A stretch of 64,000 bases of DNA from Symplocastrum torsivum CPER-KK1 (GCA_019358875.1 JAHHIF010000030.1:1-64000); one strand, 5' to 3'; shown: positions 55,754 to 64,000, counted from the first letter of the stretch. The notes: generated from the sequence alone by a model not told the origin. Made by a program: numbers and translations.

Positions 55754-58348
55754 CTAACGCCGCCGCCACTGCAACTGTTCTGCCAGTCGCCTCATAAACT
55801 GACGAGCCAGCTTCATGGCTTCAAGATACTGCTGCTCCGTAGTATGCTCTGACCAACTTCTCCCAGTTTTCTCCTTAATAAACCCAAAAACCGCCGCATG
55901 AACCAACGCCGAATTGCTCCGAAAATCCGGTTCATGTCCCTTGGCTTCGACTCGTGCTTTCGCATCCCTCAGCAACTGGGTTGGACGTTCAACCAACGAG
56001 CAACCATTCGTCCCATCAGGAATTAGATGCTTGGCATTAAACAAATTATTAATCAGACTCCGTACCTGCGCCCCATAGCGAGCTTGAGTTTCCATCTTCG
56101 CTTTGTCAGGACGAGCAACTGCCTCCGGGTGCGGCACCTCCACCACTTCCGTTGCCAACTCCGCCTCTAACCCCTTGAGAAACAACTCATAAGCTGAAGA
56201 AGGCATTGTATCCTTAAGCCGGACACCCCCAACGAGAATTTCACCCTCGTCGTCCAAATCGAAGCCACGTTTTTGCAGTACCACTCGCCGGGAATAGTCT
56301 CGATAAGAAATCAGCTCTTCACCCACCAAAATCTGCCAATCCAACCCAATGTGGGAGAGAAAATTCGCAGGACTTAACTCCCTAACTTCCCTGGATTTAC
56401 TGACATCCACCCCCACACCCTTGGGAAAATCATTCCACGCGGGTGTAATCTGCACACTTCGCTCATCAAGAACTGCTTCCACTTGTATGGAGTAGGTTCT
56501 GATGCTTCTAATTTGGCTCAACTTTTCACTAATCGCATCCGCTTCCTGCTGCCAAGGTAAGGGAGTTGACTTCTCGTCCGTAACATCTCCAGCAAGCGGA
56601 GGCGAGTCTTGCTCCTCCCGTTGTGTTTCCCCGAAGTTTTTGGGGGTGATGTCTTCATCCACACCGTAAGAACCACCCGACTCCGACACCCGTGGACTCT
56701 TCCCATTACCTTCAGACAAGTTCCCCGTCGAACGCAGTTCTTCAACGATAGAAAACTTCGGTGAGACTTCCTCCTTCGCCCCCACTGGCACTCGCAGTTG
56801 CAAGACATCTCCGGGTTTCACCGTTGAGGTATCACTTAAATTGAGAATCGTTTCCCCTGCTTCGTACTCGGTTGTCAGCAACGGACGCACCCGTTCCCGC
56901 ACAACGTCTTCTCGAATCACATCCGATGTCACACCCTGCTGAAACTTCCCAAATAACTCCCTGAGTCCTAACGCCGCATGAGTGACGACAACGCCCCAAT
57001 TGGGATGAGTTAATTGAGGGAAGTTACCCGGTGCTTCCCCTGGCACTCGCCGCAAGGCTCTTCCCCATTCTTGTTCGGCCGGAGACATACTTTTGAGAAT
57101 ACACAAGCAACAGGAGACGGAAATCCACTTATGGTCGAACCCGACACCGACTAATCCGCAATGCACAATTACCCAGTAGTCACCGTTGTAAAAGCGCGAC
57201 AAAATTGAGCTGGGACGACCGGCTAGGTCGTAAGAGTCATGTTCCGAATGGATAACACCGACTCTTCCCTCCAAGACGGGGAAATTCTCTTCTAATAGCT
57301 TAGCGACTCGATGGGTATGAGGAATGTTGAGCGCCCGCACGAGCATCGCCTGAGGTTGTCCTGTGCGTTCGCGCTTCCTCAATAAGATATCTACTGCCAT
57401 CTCTAGGACGGGTATTGAGAAGGAATCGGCAAACAGAATCTGACGGAACCACTGTTTATCTGTCTCGGCTTTGTTGAGAAATTCCTCAAAGCTATATTCA
57501 GTTTCCGAGCCTGCCTCCTCAACTAAGAACGCCGTAGAAGTCGCTTCTTTGTACATGAGCTTTTTAATCGGAGGCGGCTCAAGCGACCAAGCTTCCTGAA
57601 GGGTAAACTCATAATCAGCAACGGGTGCATATTTCAGCACGCTGCGTCCCAAGGCATCCAACTCTTCCACCTGGGTGTACCGAACGTGAGGTAGTGGTTG
57701 AGCATCGGAGCGGAACTTTGACCCGGTAAAATAGGTAAGTAACGCGAACTCGAAGTAATTGCAAATTGTTCGATAACTATTTGCTGCTGAGAAATGCGCT
57801 TCATCAGTGATGAGGACACCAACTGAGTTGGGTTCTATATCTCCTCGACTCACCAGATTGACCAAAAACTGTCGATTGCCAACCAGCATATCGGCTGTGT
57901 CTAGACAATAGGCGTAGCTGTTGAAATCGCTGGCGTCTAACTCTACAATCTTGGGGGGTGGCACTCCTGGGGGCAGAATCTTGAGCTGATAAAGCGGCCA
58001 TTGGTCGTAGAGTGGACGATGTTTATGGTCGGTTGGGAAGTCCCTTAAGAATCGGCTGCGGAGTGTGCAATTATCTGACAAGAACAACGCTGTTTTTCCC
58101 AGCATCCAGGGGGCAAGGATAAAGGGAGTAATCGCTTGCATCAGGGTTTTTCCTGTACCCACGCCAGCGAGAATTAACGCCGCCTCTCGGTGATGCCCAT
58201 CCATCTCTCCTCGACAAGCTTTCTGGTAGATGGCGAGTAGTGCTTGTTGCTGATGGGGATAAAGTTCTGTCTGTCCTTGAAGTATCCGGTGCAGGACAAG
58301 CGAGTGATACTTTATGAAGTAATTGTCATCTGACCTCATCACTTGCAT
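55754..58348 (-). CDS. SF2 (DEAD/DEAH-type) helicase-like ATPase
   Basis: 864 residues. Motif I AGVGTGKTLM (Lys67), a Q-motif-like LYPHQQQALLAIYQ, motif II TDEAHF (Asp182-His185) and later helicase motifs such as TYFTGSKF and the motif VI-like EQEWGRALRRVPG place it in superfamily 2. The C-terminal 300 residues are not recognised and contain a low-complexity stretch (about 515-600). It likely remodels DNA in plasmid maintenance, mobilisation or defence. A small HNH protein gene lies 70 bp upstream on the same strand. Starts at 58348 or 58339 are both possible. Confidence 0.8.
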   Translation of the reverse strand: MQVMRSDDNYFIKYHSLVLHRILQGQTELYPHQQQALLAIYQKACRGEMDGHHREAALILAGVGTGKTLMQAITPFILAPWMLGKTALFLSDNCTLRSRFLRDFPTDHKHRPLYDQWPLYQLKILPPGVPPPKIVELDASDFNSYAYCLDTADMLVGNRQFLVNLVSRGDIEPNSVGVLITDEAHFSAANSYRTICNYFEFALLTYFTGSKFRSDAQPLPHVRYTQVEELDALGRSVLKYAPVADYEFTLQEAWSLEPPPIKKLMYKEATSTAFLVEEAGSETEYSFEEFLNKAETDKQWFRQILFADSFSIPVLEMAVDILLRKRERTGQPQAMLVRALNIPHTHRVAKLLEENFPVLEGRVGVIHSEHDSYDLAGRPSSILSRFYNGDYWVIVHCGLVGVGFDHKWISVSCCLCILKSMSPAEQEWGRALRRVPGEAPGNFPQLTHPNWGVVVTHAALGLRELFGKFQQGVTSDVIREDVVRERVRPLLTTEYEAGETILNLSDTSTVKPGDVLQLRVPVGAKEEVSPKFSIVEELRSTGNLSEGNGKSPRVSESGGSYGVDEDITPKNFGETQREEQDSPPLAGDVTDEKSTPLPWQQEADAISEKLSQIRSIRTYSIQVEAVLDERSVQITPAWNDFPKGVGVDVSKSREVRELSPANFLSHIGLDWQILVGEELISYRDYSRRVVLQKRGFDLDDEGEILVGGVRLKDTMPSSAYELFLKGLEAELATEVVEVPHPEAVARPDKAKMETQARYGAQVRSLINNLFNAKHLIPDGTNGCSLVERPTQLLRDAKARVEAKGHEPDFRSNSALVHAAVFGFIKEKTGRSWSEHTTEQQYLEAMKLARQFMRRLAEQLQWRRR

Positions 58349-58418
58349 CGGGGAGTGGGGTTAGCTGTTCGTTTCAATCTTTGAAGGCAGTTGAGAATCG
58401 CAAAAGCTGGATTGTTTT

Positions 58419-58658
58419 CTACTCTCCTTCAAGTTTGTTGGATTTGCGTCTGTTGCAATCTGCACATAACGCTAGCGCATTCCACACCTCGGTTGCTCCT
58501 CCCTGAGAAAAAGGGAGTTTGTGGTCGGCTTCAAAATTCTCCTGGCTCAAAGTTGTGCCACAGTACTGGCATTTGTAATTCGCTCTCCGTAAAATCAAGA
58601 GTTTTTGAGTTTTTGTAAAGCAGCGTCTTGCCAACTCAAACGTTCCTTCGGCTCTCAT
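58419..58658 (-). CDS. Small HNH endonuclease-like protein
   Basis: 79 residues, with the HNH core CQYCGTTLSQENFEADHKLP ... GGATEVWNALALCADCNRRK. The two CxxC pairs bind structural zinc; the conserved D-H and N residues are in place. The short length leaves no DNA-targeting domain, so a partner such as the adjacent helicase may guide it. It lies 70 bp upstream of the helicase gene, on the same strand. It could be a restriction-like nuclease, a homing-type remnant or a maturation enzyme. Confidence 0.85.
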   Translation of the reverse strand: MRAEGTFELARRCFTKTQKLLILRRANYKCQYCGTTLSQENFEADHKLPFSQGGATEVWNALALCADCNRRKSNKLEGE

Positions 58659-58694
58659 ACAAGGCTATTTTAAAGCCTCGCTATAAGGGAGGGT

Positions 58695-58734
58695 TCTTTT
58701 GGACTTTGTTTATTGAACGGCTCGTTGGGTGCTA
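58695..58734 (+). repeat. 40-bp direct repeat, right copy
   Basis: See 55582-55621; two mismatches, adjacent to each other in the middle. Confidence 0.75.
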
Positions 58735-58748
58735 CTCTACGCTGCACT

Positions 58749-59039
58749 TCAATGATGAGGACATAACCGTTCTCTCACGTCTGCCGGAATCTGCTCCCAT
58801 AATTCCCAAATTAAGTCCATCTCTGCCAGTCGCCTGGTGTAAATCGCTTCGGGTACCATCCGAGTACTGCCGAACCAGCGTTCTACGTTGGCGAGGCTGC
58901 ATCCACAAATCGCGGCGATTTGCCGCTGTGTGACGTTCCATTTTTGATAGAAGGCAAAGACATCCATTGACAGCTGACAACTGCTGTACAGGTTCAGGAG
59001 GGCGAGTTCTCTGGCTCTGAGGGGACGCTGACTATTCAC
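58749..59039 (-). CDS. Small HTH protein of unknown role
   Basis: 96 residues. The segment WNVTQRQIAAICGCSLANVE followed by RWFGSTR is a helix-turn-helix, resembling XRE/TetR-type recognition helices, so it probably binds DNA. The remainder is Trp- and Glu-containing helices (MDLIWELWEQIPADVRERL). It overlaps the end of the 59032-59352 gene by 8 bp and is co-translated with it. No family can be named. A partner of the gene before it is likely. Confidence 0.65.
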   Translation of the reverse strand: MNSQRPLRARELALLNLYSSCQLSMDVFAFYQKWNVTQRQIAAICGCSLANVERWFGSTRMVPEAIYTRRLAEMDLIWELWEQIPADVRERLCPHH

Positions 59040-59352
59040 TCTTTGTCACCTCTTCAACGAATTGTGTTGCTGAAGATGAGTGGCTAGGTAGCAGTTCCAG
59101 GTCATCTGACCATCCCCAGTCGGCTTGAGTCCACTCTTTAGAAGGACTGGCTGGGTCGAGGATGATGTAGTACTGCCACTGCCAGCTAGCTAGGTGTTCA
59201 GCCCAAATGTATCGCATTCCCATGACTATGCCCCAGTCAGATGTCGGCATGGGTTTCCAACGTACTTTTGATACTCCGACTTGGAACACTGGTGCTGGAA
59301 TTTTGTCAGGGGGAACCTGAGCTGGAGCGGGATGATTTTTTGCAATAGGCAT
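59032..59352 (-). CDS. Hypothetical protein paired with the HTH gene
   Basis: 106 residues without membrane segment. Rich in Trp and aromatic residues (WGIVMGMRYIWAEHLASWQW QYY region, positions about 40-63) with an acidic tail. Its 3' end overlaps the next gene by 8 bp, so the two are made together, as a regulator/partner or toxin-antitoxin-like pair could be. Nothing in the sequence decides this. The family is not recognised. Confidence 0.55.
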   Translation of the reverse strand: MPIAKNHPAPAQVPPDKIPAPVFQVGVSKVRWKPMPTSDWGIVMGMRYIWAEHLASWQWQYYIILDPASPSKEWTQADWGWSDDLELLPSHSSSATQFVEEVTKSE

Positions 59353-59550
59353 AGATTTATTACCTGAGAGATGAGGAATACCAGTTGCTCACAGATGGAA
59401 AAATTCAGGCAAACACTCTGATAGTGATCGCATTGAAGTAAATGCTAAAAGCGTGCGGTTTAGCTAGAGAAGCACTGGTGCGTCTTATGTTTCAGGCTTT
59501 GGGTATTTAGCGGGCAATCAGAGAATACTCAAACATTAACATTAATCACA

Positions 59551-59609
59551 CACTCACACAAGTAACTAAGCACACATTTGGACAACCAACCACAAGAAGT
59601 GTGTGAGTG
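59551..59609. promoter_or_regulatory. 10-bp inverted repeat upstream of the RHH gene (candidate operator)
   Basis: CACTCACACA (59551-59560) and TGTGTGAGTG (59600-59609) are perfect reverse complements, 39 bp apart and ending 34 bp before the RHH start. Small RHH proteins often repress their own promoter. The remainder of 59353-59643 shows no gene. Confidence 0.5.
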
Positions 59610-59643
59610 AGAGGATAGAAATAAGTATGTAAAAAGGCCGGGT

Positions 59644-59889
59644 ATGCCTAGAAAAACAAGAACTGAAAGGCTCACCCTTTCAATGGAGGAAAACTTAAAG
59701 CGACGTTTTAATACGGTATGTACCTGGAAAGGTTTGAATATGAGCGATGTTACTCATGAGCTGATAACGCAATGGCTTGAAGAAAATACACCGCCTGGTC
59801 TTTTTGAGGACCCACAAGAGTCCTCACGCGAACCAAAGCGCAAACGTAGTGACGGCAAGCCAAAAAGCCAACCAGAAAACGAAACCTGA
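59644..59889 (+). CDS. Ribbon-helix-helix DNA-binding protein
   Basis: 81 residues. MPRKTRTERLTLSMEENLKR ... VCTWKGLNMSDVTHELITQW is a CopG/MetJ-type ribbon-helix-helix: one strand (RLTLSM) and two helices. A charged Lys/Arg/Ser-rich tail follows. Proteins of this size on plasmids act as copy-number or partition regulators or as antitoxins. A 10-bp inverted repeat lies just upstream and the HTH/Rep-like gene starts 206 bp downstream. A second frame in 59890-59983 continues with coding-like sequence, but I see no start for it. Confidence 0.75.
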   Translation: MPRKTRTERLTLSMEENLKRRFNTVCTWKGLNMSDVTHELITQWLEENTPPGLFEDPQESSREPKRKRSDGKPKSQPENET

Positions 59890-60095
59890 ATCAGAAGGTC
59901 AATCCCAGCCGAAGCCTCGGAGCTTTATAAGCAAATATCCTCCAGCTACTTTTCCCGGAGACGATCCACTAAAGTGTTCATGAGGTGAGGCAAGCTGCCA
60001 CTCCGGAACCGCTTGCTTAAACTGGTAGTACCAACCACCACTTAGCCGTTACTGACCGTTCTGTTGTCATCTCTATTTTCTTCTCCCCTGCTGCC

Positions 60096-61967
60096 ATGAT
60101 TGACGGCGATTCTCTGCGGGATAACTACTCTTCGAGTTCCCTTTCGGGGTACGCCTCACTCATTCAGGAGTATGCTGAACGGCTTCGCTGTGCTGGGGAA
60201 CTTGAAGAGCAAATTCTCACGAACGTCGCGATTAAGATTCACCAGTATCTCCTAGAACAGCCCTTCTCCGATAAAGAGAACGACTTTCTTCAGCTTTCTG
60301 CTCAGGCAGAACTATCTCCTGAACTGATGGTAAGACTGAAACAATCTTTTCAAGGATACTTCAGCCAGGAGTTTTGGGAGAGTCAAGCTCAGTGGATTTT
60401 AGAAGCACTGGAGCAGTGGAGAAAAGATAAGTTTATCCCAGGCAACAACTACGAGCCTTCAATCACTGCTAACTCTCTCTTAACGGAACAAGAAGTCGCG
60501 ATAGAAAAACAATTACAGAACTACTGCTGCTTATACAGCGCTGACGAATTACTACAGCATAGTAATGTTTATGACTTATCTAAAGAGGAGTTAGTTACTC
60601 TTTTTAACTACTACTCCCCATCAGTCATCACCGAACATCCATTATTTCTGGTTGAACCGATTGAAGCTATTCCCACCTGTCCTCCGTATAGAGCAGGTTT
60701 AGAATGCACCTATCGCTTGGATAAATGGGTTAACAACGAAAATAATTGGGCAGAATTCAAGTTGACGGATAAAAGTACTTATAAAAATAAAGTACAAGTA
60801 TATATATCAGAACCAAATGGCATTGATTTTCTACCTTTAGCAACTGCTTTACAAGTTCTAGATGGATTGGGTCTTGAAGCAGCTAAGTTGCAGTTAGTTT
60901 TTGGAGCCTACTTAGCCAAACAAGAAAGACCATGGAAGGATGAAGTATTATTGCGAGGAACTGAGCTAATTGAACTATTGGGATGGGGAAAAAGAAAAGA
61001 TCTAACTGAGTCTGATAAGCTTCAACAGATTGCTAATCTCGCTCATGGTATAGGACGGCTAGTCATGCAGTCTGAGTGGCAGATGAAAGTCGGGAATAAG
61101 TCGTATGACTTGAGCAGCACCTTAATTTCTCCTCTATGGTTCCTTTCAATAGAGGTAATCAGACAGCTAAATTGTTTGAAGTCTAAAAATGTCGAATATC
61201 GGGAAGTATACATTAAGTTAAGAGCAGGTGACTGGGCTTCTAAGTGGTTTAACAAAGCAGGCAATAAGGCAAAAGAAGCCCTTCATCAATTTGGTTATTT
61301 AGCCCAAGAAATTCTGAGGATCGACCCCTACCATGACGAACTAGCGCTCAAGCTAGCAATTCATCTCTCGATACTGAGTCGCATTCGCGCTAATAACAAA
61401 AATCCCTATCCATATTCTGTAAGTACGCTATTAAGAGCGGTAGAGATTGGAGCAAGGCTTAGGGACGCTTGTCAGGACAAACGCAAAGCCTATGAATTGA
61501 GACGGCGCTGGGATAAGGCTCTGAAAATGCTGATGGAACTGGGCTGGCAAATTGAATTTGACCAGGACTATCCCGAATGGTTAAGACCCTCCAATCAAGC
61601 TGAGAAACCGGAAGGATGGCAAAGCGTTAATGGAAAACGGGTAAAACTAATTGACCGCCTAATGGCAGCTCACTTATTTATCAAACCACCAAACATTGTT
61701 CAAGAAAAGCTCTTAAAAATTAATCAACGAAAAAAACCATTGCCAAAAAGATTGCCATCGGTCTCTAGGGGTCGCGTCACTGGCGAACAAATCCGAAAGG
61801 AAAGGGAAGCCAAGGAAGTAAGCCAAGCCGCACTGGCTCTGTGGATGGAGAAAACCCCGGCTTGGCTCTGTCAAATCGAGAAGGGGAGACGGAAGCTCAG
61901 TCCTAAAGATGCGAAGGAGCTACTGAAGGGTATTGATTTTCTGGCTCAATCGCAAACTTCAGAGTAG
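60096..61967 (+). CDS. Large HTH-containing, possible replication-initiation protein
   Basis: 623 residues. The N-terminal 200 residues are helical and acidic. The middle (PLATALQVLDGLGLEAAKLQ ... LLRGTELIELLGWGKRKDLT) resembles winged-helix regions of plasmid replication-linked proteins, but I cannot assign a family. The C-terminal part (GEQIRKEREAKEVSQAALAL, WMEKTPAWLCQIEKGRRKLS) is an XRE-type helix-turn-helix. Palindromes and three 22-bp iteron-like repeats begin 39 bp after its stop, and CyRepA1 follows. Binding to those repeats is the simplest hypothesis. It may equally be a copy-control regulator. Confidence 0.65.
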   Translation: MIDGDSLRDNYSSSSLSGYASLIQEYAERLRCAGELEEQILTNVAIKIHQYLLEQPFSDKENDFLQLSAQAELSPELMVRLKQSFQGYFSQEFWESQAQWILEALEQWRKDKFIPGNNYEPSITANSLLTEQEVAIEKQLQNYCCLYSADELLQHSNVYDLSKEELVTLFNYYSPSVITEHPLFLVEPIEAIPTCPPYRAGLECTYRLDKWVNNENNWAEFKLTDKSTYKNKVQVYISEPNGIDFLPLATALQVLDGLGLEAAKLQLVFGAYLAKQERPWKDEVLLRGTELIELLGWGKRKDLTESDKLQQIANLAHGIGRLVMQSEWQMKVGNKSYDLSSTLISPLWFLSIEVIRQLNCLKSKNVEYREVYIKLRAGDWASKWFNKAGNKAKEALHQFGYLAQEILRIDPYHDELALKLAIHLSILSRIRANNKNPYPYSVSTLLRAVEIGARLRDACQDKRKAYELRRRWDKALKMLMELGWQIEFDQDYPEWLRPSNQAEKPEGWQSVNGKRVKLIDRLMAAHLFIKPPNIVQEKLLKINQRKKPLPKRLPSVSRGRVTGEQIRKEREAKEVSQAALALWMEKTPAWLCQIEKGRRKLSPKDAKELLKGIDFLAQSQTSE

Positions 61968-62005
61968 TCGTCTCATTAAGTAACCGTTCCGGTTGACCCG
62001 CTAAA

Positions 62006-62040
62006 TTAACAGTCCTGTTAATTGTTAACAGGACTGTTAA
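62006..62040. promoter_or_regulatory. Perfect 16-bp inverted repeat made of two palindromes
   Basis: TTAACAGTCCTGTTAA (62006-62021) and TTAACAGGACTGTTAA (62025-62040) are reverse complements with a 3-bp spacer. Each half is itself a TTAACAG-NN-CTGTTAA palindrome, spaced 19 bp centre to centre. No T-run follows, so a protein-binding site is more likely than a terminator. Confidence 0.7.
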
Positions 62041-62109
62041 TGGCAAAAAAAATCCTGAATAAACTCCTCAAAGCTTTGCCAGAAAAGGATATAGCGATTA
62101 ACAACTTTT

Positions 62110-62175
62110 CCCGAATCTCCTGACTAATACGCCCGAATCCCCCGACCAATATACCCGAATCCCCCGACCTACTAT
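62110..62175. other. Three 22-bp direct repeats, candidate iterons/origin
   Basis: Units start at 62110, 62132 and 62154, each CCCGAATC plus YCCYGAC plus a variable end. The 22-bp period is two helical turns, the classical iteron spacing. An AT-rich stretch follows (about 62170-62210). They lie between the HTH protein gene and the CyRepA1 gene. Confidence 0.6.
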
Positions 62176-62390
62176 TTTTGAAACGTTTATCAGACAAACA
62201 TTACAGCCCTCGTTTTTCCTCTGATCAGACTGATAAGGCTGATGCTTGTGCCAACCCCTGTTCAAAGACTCTGGCAAAATTAGCAACAAACCACTCTCGC
62301 CTTCGCTAGTTCGAGGCTTTGCGGCTACCCGACTAACCGCCAAGTCCTAAGTTAGGGTGCATTCTTACGCTGGACTCAGTACTGCTGAAG

Positions 62391-62603
62391 ATGACTACCA
62401 GGAATCAAATCGTTATATCCCAGTACGCTGTTGCCGCTATCAAGATGGCAGTCGCTCGGTTAGGCACTACCAAGGCAAGAACCTATCTTCCCTCTATGGG
62501 ACTCCCGGAAAAGAGTCGATTGTCTTTCGCCTACCACTATCTGGAGTTTTCCTCTGTTTTTCCAGAGGAAAACTCATTTCCGAAAATCCAACTTAACAAC
62601 TAA
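62391..62603 (+). CDS. Possible 70-residue protein, unknown
   Basis: ATG at 62391, reading TTRNQIVISQYAVAAIKMAV and KARTYLPSMGLPEKSRLSFA. Amino-acid use is ordinary for a protein, but the ribosome-binding site is weak and no family is recognised. The competing frame that starts at 62357 looks less protein-like. If real it is a small gene between the iterons and CyRepA1. Confidence 0.35.
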   Translation: MTTRNQIVISQYAVAAIKMAVARLGTTKARTYLPSMGLPEKSRLSFAYHYLEFSSVFPEENSFPKIQLNN

Positions 62604-62919
62604 AGCCCATAAAAGTGAAGCCGAAACCCAAGCCTTCCAAGCAACCGTCCTAGCTGTTTTCCAGTCCCGATTTTTTCGGTAGCGGTACTTAGCTTGTCGA
62701 TACTATCGTACTCAAAAGGGAAGGAAAAAGCGATCGCGCTCCAGGCAGGACTCTAACTGTTTCAATTCTTACGTTCCTTGTTACTAATTCTCGGTCGTCA
62801 TTGGAGCAAAAGCACTAATACTCCCTAGCAACAGAAAACGGTTAGACCGCTGTCTTGGAATTAAGCGTTTATCTGCTTTATAGGCATGGGTCAAGGCTCC
62901 TCTAAGGAGTCACCTACCA
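62604..62919. other. Gap before the CyRepA1 gene
   Basis: No gene seen. It holds a HIP1 site near 62731 and, just before the start codon, the ribosome-binding site AAGGAG (62904-62909). Confidence 0.4.
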
Positions 62920-64000
62920 ATGTCATACAAGAACTCAGAACGTGTTGGGGTAATTAATACCCCCAACAACCTTGCCCATGCCGAATATCAGGAACTAGCT
63001 TTAGGGAGCGCGATCGCACCTGAGTTAATTGCCCAAAACTTCTTCCACCTGGAAGGCAACGAACCCTACGAGCGACTATTCATCTCTGATAAAATTCCCC
63101 GGCTCAACACAGGACGAGTCTCTAGCGGCTTCCTCAAACGCTTCCGTCACGTCGAACAGGGCGGTTGGTGGTGTTCAGGACTAGATCCATTCGATAACTG
63201 GCGACCAATGGAATGGGGACGATTTAAACCCCTTTCCCCTCGCCTCGATTGGGAGTCGGGCAAGCTAATTAAGTACGAATCGCCACCAAAAACCCCAAAC
63301 CGTGTCACCTACTTTGACGTTCCCCCAGACATTTGGGACAAAGTAGCTCAGCGATACAACATCAAACGCTATCACTCCCCTCTAGCCCTACGCCTCTGTG
63401 GCAGAAAGAAAGCTCCAAACTTCTGGGAATGGGTAAAGAGCCATCCAGAAATCCCCATCATCCTTGCCGAAGGTGAAAAAAAAGCGGCTTGCTTGCTCAG
63501 TCTAGGATTTGTGGCGATCGCGCTTCCTGGCATCTGGAACGGTCGCGTCGGCTTCAAAGACTTTGACGAAAGGTTACATCCCGATCTGCTCCCACTGGCA
63601 CAGCCAGGACGACGATTCCAAATTTTGTTTGATCGCGAAACCAAGCTCAAGACCCGCTGGGCTGTCTACCAGGCTACCCAACGCACGGGCAAAGCCATCG
63701 AAGCCGTCGGGTGTGTCGGCGAAGTCGTCGTGCTGCCGGGACCTGAGAAAGGCGTTGATGATTTTGTTGTGGCGCGTGGCAATGATGCCAACTCACTTGT
63801 GAGTGCGATTGTCGCGGATGCTTATACACTTAGAGACTACCAGCGCTTTTACCGCCCACGAGTTAGGGGACTGAGCGACAAGTACAAGCCCCACGTTCGG
63901 GTTAACGTGAAATATCTCTCTCAAGCCGTCTCCCTGCCTTCTAGGGGTTTGGTTGTGCTATCGAGCGATATGGGAACTGGTAAAACCGAACTGTTGCGGC
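62920..64000 (+). CDS. CyRepA1-family plasmid replication protein (3' end outside window)
   Basis: At least 360 residues, open at the right edge. The start ATG 62920 has AAGGAG 10 bp upstream. The N-terminus resembles DUF3854: FWEWVKSHPEIPIILAEGEK followed by KKAACLLSLGFVAIALPGIW, a Toprim-like/primase-associated domain with a conserved Glu in AEGEKK and the acidic FDRET. The read ends within a Walker A (SSDMGTGKTELL), where the helicase domain begins. NCBI names such cyanobacterial proteins plasmid replication protein CyRepA1. It is expected to prime and unwind DNA at the plasmid origin. It supports assigning the whole window to a plasmid. Confidence 0.85.
   Translation, partial: MSYKNSERVGVINTPNNLAHAEYQELALGSAIAPELIAQNFFHLEGNEPYERLFISDKIPRLNTGRVSSGFLKRFRHVEQGGWWCSGLDPFDNWRPMEWGRFKPLSPRLDWESGKLIKYESPPKTPNRVTYFDVPPDIWDKVAQRYNIKRYHSPLALRLCGRKKAPNFWEWVKSHPEIPIILAEGEKKAACLLSLGFVAIALPGIWNGRVGFKDFDERLHPDLLPLAQPGRRFQILFDRETKLKTRWAVYQATQRTGKAIEAVGCVGEVVVLPGPEKGVDDFVVARGNDANSLVSAIVADAYTLRDYQRFYRPRVRGLSDKYKPHVRVNVKYLSQAVSLPSRGLVVLSSDMGTGKTELLR

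Noticed and set aside
59777-59983. Plus-strand frame that begins inside the RHH gene and continues past its stop
   Set aside because: It could hint at a frameshift, but the RHH protein is complete without it and no separate start is visible.
62006-62040. Rho-independent terminator after the 60096-61967 gene
   Set aside because: The stem is perfect but no T-tract follows; an A-run on the plus strand does. Operator-like palindromes explain it better.
62098-62343. Minus-strand frame across the iterons
   Set aside because: Part of it is only the translated repeat, and it has no family or start signal.
62357-62596. Plus-strand frame that overlaps the 62391 ORF
   Set aside because: Its composition is less protein-like than the competing frame. 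At most one of them is real.
1-64000. CRISPR arrays, tRNA and rRNA genes
   Set aside because: No regularly spaced repeat-spacer array and no tRNA or rRNA signature was seen. The regular repeats found are WD40 coding units, pentapeptide codons, adhesin rungs and iterons.

Overview
The window reads as a low-to-mid GC accessory replicon of a filamentous, probably Microcoleus/Coleofasciculus-like, cyanobacterium. The genus is a guess. The cyanobacterial assignment rests on many HIP1 octamers (GCGATCGC), on CHAT, CHASE2, DUF928, DUF1822, GUN4 and haemagglutinin-type proteins, and on a CyRepA1-type replication protein. A ParA/ParB pair, a second ParB, three 22-bp iteron-like repeats, a ribbon-helix-helix protein, two tyrosine recombinases and the Rep-like genes at the right end make a plasmid the most likely source. 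No rRNA, tRNA or CRISPR array was recognised.

Layout. 1-9.8 kb (mostly minus strand): two adjacent caspase-fold proteins, one a caspase-STAND-WD40 protein that runs off the left edge and one fused to an alpha/beta-hydrolase, followed by an M15-type peptidase and a single-domain response regulator. 10.2-25.6 kb: a cluster of sigma-70-like protein, DUF1822, TPR-CHAT, CHASE2 with a CHAT-like N-terminus, DUF928 and a 1.8-k-residue filamentous haemagglutinin, with a polyketide-type enoyl-CoA hydratase inserted backwards. 25.7-28.9 kb: small genes, a LysM-chitosanase, an IS630 remnant and a tyrosine recombinase. 29-34.1 kb: a compact three-gene cassette, Trypco1 / trypsin-TIR-ATPase / ATPase-TPR-GUN4, which looks like an NTP-dependent biological-conflict system; the GUN4 end carries a frameshift. 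34.3-36 kb: parA-parB. 36-38 kb: gene debris and an LRR-protein kinase. 38-44.1 kb: metabolic cargo, including a proteobacterial-type ilvD, an NmrA-like reductase, a GST, an NTF2/SnoaL-like protein and an aldehyde dehydrogenase. 44.7-50 kb: a HetZ-like DNA-binding protein, an SH3-domain protein and a NACHT STAND protein whose upstream region holds three helically phased palindromes. 51.1-59.4 kb: a second recombinase, a second ParB co-directional with a pentapeptide-repeat/nuclease-like fusion, an SF2 helicase with an HNH protein between 40-bp direct repeats, and two small overlapping genes. 59.6-64 kb: ribbon-helix-helix protein, a large HTH protein, palindromes plus iterons (candidate origin) and CyRepA1, cut by the right edge.

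How it fits together. The window combines replication and partition functions with a heavy load of self/non-self or programmed-death-type machinery (caspases, CHAT, trypsin-TIR-ATPase, NACHT) and some stress or metabolic cargo. The strongest candidates for an undescribed system are the Trypco1/trypsin-TIR/GUN4 cassette, the HTH-NACHT gene with its palindrome array, and the pentapeptide-nuclease/ParB pair.
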